From contig AP017968.1 in the NCBI GenBank assembly GCA_002356455.1, positions 1,116,001 to 1,180,000 on the forward strand: DNA of 64,000 bases. Direction: 5' to 3'. Each line of letters opens with the position of its first letter. Positions within the stretch are counted from its first letter, which is position 1. The notes beneath the pieces were generated by a model that was not told the DNA's origin, ran no database searches, and saw only the letters and a list, made by a program, of their open reading frames with translations. Source of the stretch: Fusobacterium varium (lineage in GTDB: Bacteria; Fusobacteriota; Fusobacteriia; Fusobacteriales; Fusobacteriaceae). The position numbers and the translations under genes were made by a program. Positions 29,188-37,794 of this stretch are shown piece by piece.

Positions 29188-30114
29188 CTATTTTAAAGAT
29201 TTTACTATTGAGTCTATTGTGGCAGTATCATCTATTATAAATGTTTCAAAGTCTTTTCCATTTAGATATTTGATTCCAAATGTAGAATTGTTCATAAAAT
29301 CTTTAAAGTCATCTGATTCAACAGATTTTTTAATAGCAGCATCAAGAGCAGCAACTATTTCAGGTGATGTTCCTTTAGGTACTGCAATACCTCTCCAAGT
29401 ACCAGAAACAACATCATGTCCTAATTCTTTTAATGTAGCAACATCTGGAAGGCTTTCAATTCTAGCATCAGCCATGATTCCTAAAGCTCTCAATTGACCA
29501 GCTTTTAATTGCCCAATAGCTTCTCCTGGTCCCATTAAAGAGAAATCAGCATGTTTTCCTAATAATGCTGGGATAACTTCTCCAGCTCCATTATATGGAA
29601 TATGATTAAATTTTACGCCAGCTTCATTTTCTATAGCTAAAGCATAAAAATTAGGTTTAGCTGTACTTGCAAATTTTATTTTTTCAGGATTTGCTTTCGC
29701 ATCTGCCAAAAGTTCATCTAAAGTTTGGTATTTAGAATCTTTTTCAACTAAAACAACAGCAGGATCCATGTTTACTAAAGATACTAATTCAAAATCTTTA
29801 TAGCTAATAGGAGAAAGGTTCATTAAAGGTAATGAAACAATTTCTCTAGTTATCATTGTAATTGTATAACCATCTTTCTTTTGAGTAGCTCCAAAAGTCA
29901 TTCCTACAGCTCCAGCACCTCCAGTTTTATTAACTATAACTACTGAAGTTCCAAGTTCTTTTTCCATAAGACTACCTAATTTTCTAGCAACTGCATCTGT
30001 TCCGCCACCAGCACTGAATGGTACAATCATATTGATATTTTTACTAGGATAAGCTTTAGCAAAGGCACAAGCAGCCATTAAAGTGAAAATAATCATCATA
30101 AGTTTTTTTCTCAT
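29188..30114 (-). CDS. tctC: Tripartite tricarboxylate-type transporter, substrate-binding protein (TctC)
   Basis: The 308-residue periplasmic binding protein starts with a signal peptide (RKKLMMIIFTLMAACAFAKA). The family sequence YPSKNINMIVPFSAGGGTDAVARKL follows, and NHIPYNGAGEVIPALLGKHADF forms a second ligand-site region. TctC-type proteins bind carboxylated substrates and pass them to TctAB. It is the first gene of the operon, divergent from the IclR regulator, and its leader carries a long inverted repeat. Confidence 0.92.
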   Translation of the reverse strand: MRKKLMMIIFTLMAACAFAKAYPSKNINMIVPFSAGGGTDAVARKLGSLMEKELGTSVVIVNKTGGAGAVGMTFGATQKKDGYTITMITREIVSLPLMNLSPISYKDFELVSLVNMDPAVVLVEKDSKYQTLDELLADAKANPEKIKFASTAKPNFYALAIENEAGVKFNHIPYNGAGEVIPALLGKHADFSLMGPGEAIGQLKAGQLRALGIMADARIESLPDVATLKELGHDVVSGTWRGIAVPKGTSPEIVAALDAAIKKSVESDDFKDFMNNSTFGIKYLNGKDFETFIIDDTATIDSIVKSLK

Positions 30115-30137
30115 AAATCTGTCCTCCTCAGTTTTAC

Positions 30138-30206
30138 TAATATGACAAAATTTTTATTATTCATAATTGTGTACACTGTATTGAAATAGAAAATTTTGTT
30201 ATATTA
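30138..30206 (-). repeat. 17-bp inverted repeat in the tctC leader
   Basis: TAATATGACAAAATTTT (30138-30154) and AAAATTTTGTTATATTA (30190-30206) match as an inverted repeat with one mismatch around a 35-bp loop, ending shortly before the tctC ribosome binding site. The loop contains the palindrome GTGTACAC. It could be an mRNA-stabilising stem or a second operator. Confidence 0.55.
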
Positions 30207-30298
30207 GATTTCTTTTTATATTATTTTTTATTAAATATCTTATAATCTATTTATAACTCAATATTACTAAAAAGTACAATAAAAAAATAAAGAAAAAA

Positions 30299-30312
30299 TT
30301 TCATATATGAAA
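30299..30312. promoter_or_regulatory. Operator O1 (probable IclR-family site)
   Basis: TTTCATATATGAAA is a perfect palindrome between tctC and the IclR gene. It shares its CATATATG core and length with three other sites (30386, 32800, 32895). Confidence 0.65.
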
Positions 30313-30385
30313 CAAAAATTAATAAACCTATATAAAACTTTATCAAAATAACAGAATAACTATTAAAAAAGCATAAAAAAGTTAG

Positions 30386-30399
30386 TTCCATATATGGAA
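30386..30399. promoter_or_regulatory. Operator O2 overlapping the iclR -35 region
   Basis: TTCCATATATGGAA is a perfect palindrome. A TATAAT at 30408-30413 lies where a -10 would be, so this site covers the -35 and suits autoregulation of the regulator. Confidence 0.68.
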
Positions 30400-30490
30400 A
30401 AATATAGTATAATATATTATAGATTTTTGAATAAATAACTCATTTTAATGAATTAATTATAGAGAATTATAATATAAATAGGGGGGAGAT

Positions 30491-31249
30491 ATGGAAAGTG
30501 AAAAAAAAGTTCCTGCAATAGAAAAAGCAGATAAGATATTTAAATATCTTTATTATAAAGAATCAGCTACACAAGCAGATATTTCAAAAGATTTAGAAAT
30601 ACCTAAGGCAACAACAAACAGACTTTTATCAGTTCTAACAGAACTTAAATATTTAAATTTAGAAGGAAGAGAATACAAAATAGGAGAAAAATTTTATTTT
30701 TTTTCAAATAAGCATGAAAGATATACTCTTATAAAAAATATTGCATATCCATATTTGGAAGAATTATCTTTAAAGTTTAAGGAAACCTTTAAAATAAGCG
30801 TTTTGGATGAAGATAAAATAAGAAGCATAGGAAAAGTGGAGAGCAGTGATTTTATCAAAATATCAGTTTCTGAAAATGCAATATTTCCATTACATGCAGG
30901 AGCAGCAAGTAAACTTTTAATATGTCAGCTAAGTGAGAACAAATTAAATAAACTTTTAGAAAGAACTCTCCCTAAATATACTGAAAATACTATAACTGAT
31001 AGGGAAGAATTAAAAAGAGAACTTCTTAAAATAAACATAAATAAACTTTCTTTTGATAATATGGAGCATTCAGTAAATATAAGAGCTGTAGCAGTTCCTA
31101 TACTGGATAGTAAAAATAGAATAGTAGCTGCTGTGAGCTGTCCATGTTTTCCAGATTCTTTGACAGATGAGAGAGCATTGAAGATAGCTGAGTCTATGAG
31201 AAAATCATGTGAAGAAATTTCTAAAAGATTAGAGTATTTTAATAAATAG
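30491..31249 (+). CDS. IclR-family transcriptional regulator
   Basis: The 252-residue protein has an N-terminal winged helix (KADKIFKYLYYKESATQADISKDLEIPKATTNRLLSVL) and a C-terminal IclR effector domain with FPLHAGAASKLLICQ and SVNIRAVAVPILDS. IclR proteins such as KdgR sense small organic acids, including KDG. It is divergent from tctCBA and upstream of eda-kdgK. Four matching palindromes around these genes suggest it controls both operons and itself. The start follows GGGGGGA with good spacing. Confidence 0.9.
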   Translation: MESEKKVPAIEKADKIFKYLYYKESATQADISKDLEIPKATTNRLLSVLTELKYLNLEGREYKIGEKFYFFSNKHERYTLIKNIAYPYLEELSLKFKETFKISVLDEDKIRSIGKVESSDFIKISVSENAIFPLHAGAASKLLICQLSENKLNKLLERTLPKYTENTITDREELKRELLKININKLSFDNMEHSVNIRAVAVPILDSKNRIVAAVSCPCFPDSLTDERALKIAESMRKSCEEISKRLEYFNK

Positions 31250-31270
31250 ATTTTAATATATTGAGTTAAA

Positions 31271-31310
31271 GATGGTTTAAAATTTTATTAAATTTAAATC
31301 GTCTTTTTTT
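31271..31310 (+). terminator. Terminator of the IclR gene
   Basis: GATGGTTTAAA (31271-31281) and TTTAAATCGTC (31293-31303) form an 11-bp stem with two wobble pairs, followed by TTTTTTT. IS copy B begins within this T-run. Confidence 0.75.
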
Positions 31311-32749
31311 ATTTCTTAGGAAATTATAATTTGATAAATTTGTTAAAAAAATAAAAAATGTTAATTATTTTGTATTCATATTAGATATATTAATTGAATA
31401 AGATTAAAATTGACAGCACAAAAAAGCTGATTGTTAATCAGCTTTTTAGCGATATTCTTTCCAGCAAATGGAGCCTGTATGTATATTAAAATATGATATT
31501 TTTTTAACTTTCATTCTGGTATTACATTTAAAACAATAAAAAGGATTTACTCCAAAAGTTTTCCATATTTCAAGTTGATAAAAAGTAAAATTGGAATATT
31601 TAGAGACATATTTTCTCATGAATTTCATGATGTTTTTAAGTTCTGATTTAATATTTCTAGAATAGATTCCAAAGCGCCTAATCATTTTGAAATGTTTAGG
31701 GGGAATGTGAATAATTAATTTGGAAAGAAATGTTTCCGCATCTAAAGTAAGTTCAATTCTTTGTTTATCATCAGCAAGACTTTCATAATAGAAAGTAACC
31801 TTATTATCATAGAAATCAATAATTTTATATTCTGCGATAGGAGCTCTTGATAGATATCTGCCAATATATTTAATTGCATGAATATTATTATTTAAATCAT
31901 TTTTTGCAACATTGAAAAAGAATCTTGTATTTTTGCGATAAAGGTAGTTAGCAGCAGCATAAGCTTTAGCTTTAATTTCAGGCTTGTCATAATTTCCAGA
32001 TTTAACAATATCAATAACCATTTTTTTCCATTGTCCAGCAATGGAATTGACATGAAAATATTTTTTTTCAAGAAATTGGTAGTTTTTATTGAATCCACCT
32101 AAAGTAACAATAGCATGAATATGAGGATTCCATTTAAGATCGCGTCCAAAGGTATGAATAACAGTAATCAATCCATAATGAATGATATCTGAGTTAGTAA
32201 AGTATTTAGAGGAATATTTTGAAATTTTATGAATTCTTTGATTTTTTGCTTTAATGTTATGAAATTGATATTTAAAAACATCATTAACAGCATAAGCAAG
32301 CTTAGTTAAAAGGTCTCTATCATAGAAGAAAAACATTCTAAGTTCTTCAGGAATAGTAAAAAGGACACTTCTATGTTTAACATCAATAAGAGAAGTGGAA
32401 GTTTTTTCAGTTCAAACAGCAGAATAACGTTTACCGCAGGAAGGACAAAATCTAGATTTACAAGTAACTTTAATTTTATGCGCCTCATGACAATTAGGGC
32501 ATTGAAGAGAGAGAAAAGATTTATCAATAGAACAAGCTAAGAATTTTTGAATAGTCTGTTTAACATCCTCAAAATGTTCATTTTTAAAATATTTCTTGAT
32601 TTTACCTAAAAGATTTGTTATATTGATTTTAGAGATAATATGTTTGATTTGCATGAATGTCTCCTTTGTATAATTAGGGTGGTAACTATATTATACAAAA
32701 AAGAGAGCTGAGTAAAACATTTTTTTAAATGTTACTCAGCTTTTTTTAT
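31309..32749 (-). mobile_element. IS91-family insertion sequence, copy B
   Basis: It is nearly identical to copies A and C over its full length (1441 bp; one T fewer in the right hairpin loop than copy A). It is inserted at the T-tract of the iclR terminator and separates iclR from the eda-kdgK operon that carries the same operator palindromes. It has the same internal layout and end hairpins. Confidence 0.9.
31446..32654 (-). pseudogene. IS91-family transposase interrupted by an in-frame UGA (copy B)
   Basis: It has the same structure as copy A: a zinc-binding N-terminal piece (32654-32412), UGA at codon 81 (32414-32412), and continued frame with HUH and YIGRY motifs to 31446. Four residues in the C-terminal part differ from copy A (Tyr to His in NNNIYAIKY, Ser to Phe, and two Ala to Thr). 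The N-terminal piece is identical. No other stop or frameshift has arisen despite this drift. Confidence 0.85.
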
Positions 32750-32799
32750 TAAATTTATAAATAGAATATAGTTATAGAAGTAGGAAAATATATAAAAAA

Positions 32800-32813
32800 T
32801 TCCATATATGAAA
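32800..32813. promoter_or_regulatory. Operator O3 upstream of eda
   Basis: TTCCATATATGAAA combines the half-sites of O1 and O2. It lies about 50 bp from the right end of IS copy B. Confidence 0.6.
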
Positions 32814-32894
32814 CCGATATTTGAAAAAATATTTTTAAATTTTCTTATTTTTAGCATTTTTATTCTCTTTAAACTTTTTATATTTCATTTTTGA

Positions 32895-32908
32895 TTCCAT
32901 ATATGGAA
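32895..32908. promoter_or_regulatory. Operator O4 upstream of eda
   Basis: TTCCATATATGGAA is identical to O2 and lies about 20 bp upstream of the probable eda -35 element. O3 and O4 are 95 bp apart centre to centre, similar to the 87 bp between O1 and O2. Confidence 0.66.
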
Positions 32909-32928
32909 TTTATTCTGAGATATTGAGA

Positions 32929-32957
32929 TTGAATTTTTAATTTTTTTAAAGTATAAA
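32929..32957 (+). promoter_or_regulatory. Probable eda-kdgK promoter
   Basis: TTGAAT (32929-32934), a 17-bp spacer and TATAAA (32952-32957) lie 70 bp before the eda start and just downstream of O4. Confidence 0.5.
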
Positions 32958-33026
32958 TAAAATATAGACAAAGTATAACAAAATATTTCATTATAAATCA
33001 AAATAAAATATTTCAGGAGGAAAGTT

Positions 33027-33662
33027 ATGTTAAAAAAAAGCAAAATTTTAAAAAAAATAACTGATATAGGAATAGTAGCAGTGGTAAGAAGTGAAACTAT
33101 AGAAGAAGGAATCAGAATTTCTAAAGCTTGTGTAGAGGGTGGAATTCCTGCAATAGAAGTTACATATACTGTACCAGGAGCAACTGAAGTAATAAAAGCT
33201 CTTAAAGAACAATTTACTTCAGAGGAATTAGTTATAGGTGCAGGGACTGTATTAGATGCAGCTACTGCCAGAATCGCTATTTTAGCTGGATCAGAATTTA
33301 TAGTTTCTCCTGCTTTTGATGAAGAGACAGCAAAATTGTGTAATCTATATCAAGTACCATATATGCCAGGGTGCATGACAATTACTGAAATAACTAAAGC
33401 TATGCAGTATGGAGCAGATATTGTAAAACTTTTTCCTGGAAGTGCTTTTGGACCATCATTTGTAAAAGCTGTAAAAGCTCCGCTTCCTCAAGCAAATATT
33501 ATGCCTACAGGTGGAGTGAGCCTAGAAAATATAGATGAATGGTTTAAAAATGGTGTAGTTGCTGTAGGAGCAGGAGGAAAATTAGCTTCAGGATCTAGTG
33601 AAGATATTATAGCCACAGCTAAAGCATTTGTGGAAAAAATAAAAGAAATAAGAAATAAATAA
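33027..33662 (+). CDS. eda: KHG/KDPG aldolase
   Basis: The 211-residue class I aldolase splits 2-keto-3-deoxy-6-phosphogluconate into pyruvate and glyceraldehyde 3-phosphate. Motifs are VRSETIEEGIRISKACVEGG, the GAGTVLDAATA segment, the MPGCMTITEITKAMQYGADIVKLFPGS block with the Schiff-base lysine, and the PTGGV phosphate loop. It has an AGGAGG site. It is followed by kdgK, whose start codon is 28 bp after the eda stop. Confidence 0.94.
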   Translation: MLKKSKILKKITDIGIVAVVRSETIEEGIRISKACVEGGIPAIEVTYTVPGATEVIKALKEQFTSEELVIGAGTVLDAATARIAILAGSEFIVSPAFDEETAKLCNLYQVPYMPGCMTITEITKAMQYGADIVKLFPGSAFGPSFVKAVKAPLPQANIMPTGGVSLENIDEWFKNGVVAVGAGGKLASGSSEDIIATAKAFVEKIKEIRNK

Positions 33663-33690
33663 TATGGCATATTTGGAGGAAAGAACTGTA

Positions 33691-34728
33691 ATGGGTAAAA
33701 TATTTGATTTTAAAAATAAGGAATTTGGATTAATATGCAGTGGAGAGATGATAATGAGACTTTCTCCCCTAAATAATGAAATGCTGATTCAAGGACATTT
33801 ACTTGAAAAACAAATGGGAGGAGCAGAATTTAATGTTGCCAGTGGAGTATCAATATTGGGAGAAAAGACTGCCATAATAACAAAACTTCCAGAGAATGAA
33901 CTAGGAAAATTCGCAAAAAGGATAATAAGTTCTAATGGTGTAAGTGATGAATTTGTAGTATATGATGAATCTAAAAATAAAAGATTAGCCATTTACTATT
34001 ATGAATATGGTTCATCACCAAGAAAACCTAATGTAACATATGACAGACAAAATTCATCTTTTCAATCTTTTAAAATAGATGAAATTGATGATTCTATATA
34101 CAATAGAGCAGAGATTTTTCATACAAGTGGAATAACATTAGGATTATGTGAAAATTCGAATAAATTGACTCATAATCTTATTAAGAATTTTAAAAATGGA
34201 GGAGCATTAGTATCTTTTGATGTAAATTTCAGAAGAAATCTTTGGACTGAAGAAGAGGCAAGAATAGAGATTGAAAAATTACTGCCATCTGTAGATATAC
34301 TTTTTGCTTCAGAGGAAACTTTTAGAAAAATGTTCAAAAAGACAGGAAATTTAGAAGATATAATAAGAGCTTTTGCAAAAGAATATAATATCTCGTTTAT
34401 TGCCTCTACTCAAAGAACAGTAAATTCCCCAAAATCTCATAATTTTACTTCCTTAGTGTATAGTAAAAAAAGTGATGCTTTCTGCTTTGAAACTCCATAT
34501 GAAAATATTGAAATAGTAGATAGAATAGGAAGTGGAGATGCCTATGTAGCAGGAGTTCTTTATGGAATACTAAAACATAATAATCTGGAAAAAGCAATGA
34601 AATATGGGAATGCTAATTCAGTATTGAAAAATACAATAGTAGGAGATATATCGTGTGCAGATGTTGCCCTTGTAGAGAATATAATAGCTGATCATGAGAA
34701 TGGAAATACAAGTGAGATGAATAGATAA
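33691..34728 (+). CDS. kdgK: 2-keto-3-deoxygluconate kinase (PfkB family)
   Basis: This PfkB-family sugar kinase of about 345 residues probably phosphorylates KDG to KDPG, the substrate of the adjacent aldolase. Visible are the N-terminal ICSGEMIMRLSPLNNE, the substrate-side GGAEFNVASGVSILG, FDVNFRRNLW and the catalytic DRIGSGDAYVAGVLYG. The ATG at 33691 follows GGAGG; an upstream in-frame ATG at 33664 lies before that site. KDG specificity comes mainly from context with eda. Confidence 0.88.
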   Translation: MGKIFDFKNKEFGLICSGEMIMRLSPLNNEMLIQGHLLEKQMGGAEFNVASGVSILGEKTAIITKLPENELGKFAKRIISSNGVSDEFVVYDESKNKRLAIYYYEYGSSPRKPNVTYDRQNSSFQSFKIDEIDDSIYNRAEIFHTSGITLGLCENSNKLTHNLIKNFKNGGALVSFDVNFRRNLWTEEEARIEIEKLLPSVDILFASEETFRKMFKKTGNLEDIIRAFAKEYNISFIASTQRTVNSPKSHNFTSLVYSKKSDAFCFETPYENIEIVDRIGSGDAYVAGVLYGILKHNNLEKAMKYGNANSVLKNTIVGDISCADVALVENIIADHENGNTSEMNR

Positions 34729-34757
34729 TTAAGTTACCTGACTTTAAGTTAATTTAT

Positions 34758-34804
34758 AAAAAAAGAGAGAACTGAAATTTATATGATTTTAGCTCTCTTT
34801 TTCT
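34758..34804 (+). terminator. Terminator of eda-kdgK
   Basis: AAAAGAGAG and CTCTCTTTT arms with additional inner pairing (TGAAA/TTTTA) are followed by a T-rich stretch. Confidence 0.75.
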
Positions 34805-35166
34805 ATTTTGTTGATTAAAATTTACAATTAGACAAAATATTTTATGAAAATGTGCTGTTGAAAAACAGTTTTTTTTATTTTTTGAGCCAATATAAACCTT
34901 TAAATTTAAACAATTTTGTGATTAATTTGTGTTTTTTATGTGAAATTATTGATTGACAAAGAGAAATAATAATACTATAATCAATTCATAGTTTTCTATA
35001 AAACTAAAAATATCTACTAATTGTTTATTTTAATAAAAAATAAAAAAATATTTATTTTAATTGAAAAATAAAATTAAATAAATAAATATTTTTCTTTTAT
35101 GTTAAAAATATTTTAAATTTATTTTAAATTAACAATTTATAGCTAAAAATAAGGAGCAAGGGGAAA
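34805..35166 (+). other. Long A/T-rich leader region upstream of the polysaccharide locus
   Basis: No gene is visible. The stretch holds the promoter at 34953-34981 and then about 180 nt of untranslated leader. It contains the small inverted repeat TAGTTTT/AAAACTA at 34989-35006 close to the expected transcript start. I see no JUMPstart or ops element. Confidence 0.55.
34953..34981 (+). promoter_or_regulatory. Consensus sigma-70 promoter of the polysaccharide operon
   Basis: TTGACA (34953-34958), a 17-bp spacer and TATAAT (34976-34981) match the consensus at all 12 positions. Confidence 0.85.
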
Positions 35167-36528
35167 GTGAAAAGACAAAGTTCAAAAATTTTAATGATAG
35201 TATTACAGTTTTTATTCTACTTTTTAATAAATAAAATATTTAAAGTTCCAGACAGAATTATGTATAACACTTTCTTTATCTATCTTGCATTAAATCTTAC
35301 TAAAAATATGTATTCCTTTAAAACTATACTCATATGGGAAGAACTAAAAAAACAACTTTTTGTACATACAGAGTATCTCATAATTATGCTGATAAATGAT
35401 GCAGCATTCTGGGGAAGTAAGTATATACCAGTTCATTTGATAGTAGGAATAACATTTACCTTCTTTAACTTAATTATAATAAAAATCATAAGAAATATAT
35501 TTAGAAAATCATTAGAAAAAAGGCTTCTTATCATAGGAGTTGGAAATACAGCCAGAGAACTAACTCATGTAATAAAAGAAAATAATTTTACAATGTACAA
35601 CTTGTTAGGGTATATATCAGCTAATTCTTTAGAAGGAATTAATCAAAGTATAAGAGTAGAAGAAGAAAAGATACTTGGAAACTGCTGTGATATAGAAAGA
35701 GTAATAGAAGAAAATCAAATAAATGAAGTAATAATAGCTCTCCCACTAGCAGATAATAAACAGATGTCAGAGATAATAAATAGATTGGATGGAAAAGTGA
35801 ATAAGATAAAATTTACACCAGAATTAAATGGGACATATACATTTAACTCAACTATAGAAGATTATGATGGAATAATGCTTGTGTCTTCATACAATGGAAT
35901 GAATAGAAGAACTAATAAGTTTTTAAAAAGAAGCTTTGATATAGTTACAGGAATAGCTGGATGTATAGTACTAGGAATACTTTATCTGATATATGCCCCA
36001 AAGATAAAAAAGGATGGTGGAAAAGCAATGTTTCTCCATACAAGGATAGGACAGTATCTAAAAACTTTTAAGATGTATAAGTTCAGAACCATGTATGCTG
36101 ATGCAGAGAAAAGGCTGGAAGAGATGTTGTCTAAAGATGAAAAACTTAAAGAAGAATATTATAAGAACTTTAAACTTAAAAATGATCCAAGAATAACAGA
36201 AGTAGGAAAATTTTTAAGAAAAACATCATTAGATGAGTTTCCACAATTTATAAATGTGATAAAAGGAGAAATGTCATTTGTTGGACCAAGACCTGTAGTG
36301 CAAAAAGAAGTGGATATGTACTATGGAGAAGAAAATAGTAGAAAGATATTTATGGTAAAGCCAGGAATAACAGGAATGTGGCAGGCAAATGGAAGGTCAG
36401 ATGTTGAGAACTATGATGAAAGAATAGCGCTGGATCTTTACTATATAAGGAATTGGTCATTATGGCTAGATGTAATAATAACTGTGAAAACAATAAAGAA
36501 TGTTGTTGGGAAAAAGGGAGCATATTAA
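35167..36528 (+). CDS. Undecaprenyl-phosphate sugar-1-phosphate transferase (WbaP type)
   Basis: The 453-residue enzyme starts O-unit assembly by moving a hexose-1-phosphate onto undecaprenyl phosphate at the inner membrane. It has N-terminal membrane helices (about residues 1-110), a Rossmann-like CoA_binding_3 domain (RLLIIGVGNTARELTHV), another membrane segment near 260-280 and the C-terminal sugar transferase domain (KFRTMYADAEK, SLDEFPQFINVIKGEMSFVGPRP). It starts with GTG behind AAGGAG. The stop overlaps the next start (TAATG). The sugar, glucose or galactose, is not decided by sequence. Confidence 0.9.
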   Translation: MKRQSSKILMIVLQFLFYFLINKIFKVPDRIMYNTFFIYLALNLTKNMYSFKTILIWEELKKQLFVHTEYLIIMLINDAAFWGSKYIPVHLIVGITFTFFNLIIIKIIRNIFRKSLEKRLLIIGVGNTARELTHVIKENNFTMYNLLGYISANSLEGINQSIRVEEEKILGNCCDIERVIEENQINEVIIALPLADNKQMSEIINRLDGKVNKIKFTPELNGTYTFNSTIEDYDGIMLVSSYNGMNRRTNKFLKRSFDIVTGIAGCIVLGILYLIYAPKIKKDGGKAMFLHTRIGQYLKTFKMYKFRTMYADAEKRLEEMLSKDEKLKEEYYKNFKLKNDPRITEVGKFLRKTSLDEFPQFINVIKGEMSFVGPRPVVQKEVDMYYGEENSRKIFMVKPGITGMWQANGRSDVENYDERIALDLYYIRNWSLWLDVIITVKTIKNVVGKKGAY

Positions 36529-37784
36529 TGAAAGATAAAGTTGTTTACATGATTTCATCTTTATTTTATCCAAGTATAGGTGGAGTAGAAAATCATATTT
36601 ATAATTTATCCAAAACGATTATTTTAAGAAATAAAACTATAAAGGTTAAAGTAATAAAACCAGTAATTAATTTAGAGGAAAATAATATTTATATATTAGA
36701 TGGCATTGAAATTCATGAGATTCCAGTTGGAAATAAAAGAGATGAAGAAAAATATAATAAGTATAAAAATAAATCTAAAGGAAACTTAATAGGATTTTTA
36801 TATGGATATAAAAGAAAATATTTTTTTAATAAATATAATAAAATTTTACTAAATTATATAGAAAATGATCTAATTCAAGAGAAAAAAGATTTTATTATTC
36901 ATCAGCATGATTTTATCTCTAATATAATCTTATCTAAAAAACTTTCTAAGAAATATAAAATAATTTTTACAAATCATACTGGAGAGTTTTTGTTTTTAAA
37001 AAAAATTCCACTATTTAATAATATGATAATAAAATTACTGACTAGACATTTTTCATTTATTATTGGACCAAGTGATGAACTAAGTTCTTTTAAAACTATT
37101 CGCAAGAAAGATACATATTGTTATTTACCCAATGGTGTAGATACAGAAAGATTCTGTGAAATTTCTGAAAAAGAAAAAGAAAAATTAAAAGTTAAATTTG
37201 GAATAGAAAGTAATAAAATAATTGTATTTTCTCCTAGAAGGTGGGCACCAACAAAAGGAATCATATATTTAGTAAAAGCAATAAAGTTAATATTGGATTC
37301 AGGAAATAATAATTTAATATTTTATTTTGCAGGTAATGACTATTTAGACTATATAGAATATAAAAAAGAAATAATGAATTATATTGAAAAGAATAACTTA
37401 TCAAAATATATAAAATTGCTTGGAGATATAGATTATCAAAAAATTGATCAATATTATAAAGTAGCAGATATTGTTGTTTTACCTTCTTTAATGGAGGCAG
37501 TTAGTTTAGGAGCCTTAGAAGCAATGTCTTGTGAAAAAATAATGATAGGAACTAATGTAGGAGGATTTCCACAAATAATAACAAATGAAGAAAATGGTAT
37601 TTTAGTAAAAAGTAAAAATGAAAAAGAGTTATTTAAAGTTATAAATGATTTATCAAAAAATATAAAAAAATATAGATATTTAGGAATAAATGCTAGAAAG
37701 TTTATAGAAAAAACTTATGACTGGAATAATATTTCTGATAAAACGATAGAAATTTATAATAAATTTTGGAATAAATGTGAATAG
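36528..37784 (+). CDS. GT4-family glycosyltransferase
   Basis: This GT-B glycosyltransferase of 418 residues has the N-terminal GGVENHIYNLSKT loop and the C-terminal donor-binding stretch VLPSLMEAVSLGALEAMSCEK, with the EX7E-type glutamates of family GT4. I chose ATG 36528, which overlaps the previous stop by one base, rather than an in-frame ATG at 36453 inside the preceding gene. It probably adds one sugar of the O-unit. A/T content is higher than in the nucleotide-sugar genes. Confidence 0.85.
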   Translation: MKDKVVYMISSLFYPSIGGVENHIYNLSKTIILRNKTIKVKVIKPVINLEENNIYILDGIEIHEIPVGNKRDEEKYNKYKNKSKGNLIGFLYGYKRKYFFNKYNKILLNYIENDLIQEKKDFIIHQHDFISNIILSKKLSKKYKIIFTNHTGEFLFLKKIPLFNNMIIKLLTRHFSFIIGPSDELSSFKTIRKKDTYCYLPNGVDTERFCEISEKEKEKLKVKFGIESNKIIVFSPRRWAPTKGIIYLVKAIKLILDSGNNNLIFYFAGNDYLDYIEYKKEIMNYIEKNNLSKYIKLLGDIDYQKIDQYYKVADIVVLPSLMEAVSLGALEAMSCEKIMIGTNVGGFPQIITNEENGILVKSKNEKELFKVINDLSKNIKKYRYLGINARKFIEKTYDWNNISDKTIEIYNKFWNKCE

Positions 37785-37794
37785 GAGAAATGTA

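Noticed and set aside
32929-33026. Riboswitch in the eda leader.
   Set aside because: The leader is short and A/T-rich with no conserved aptamer-like motif; the operator palindromes explain regulation better.
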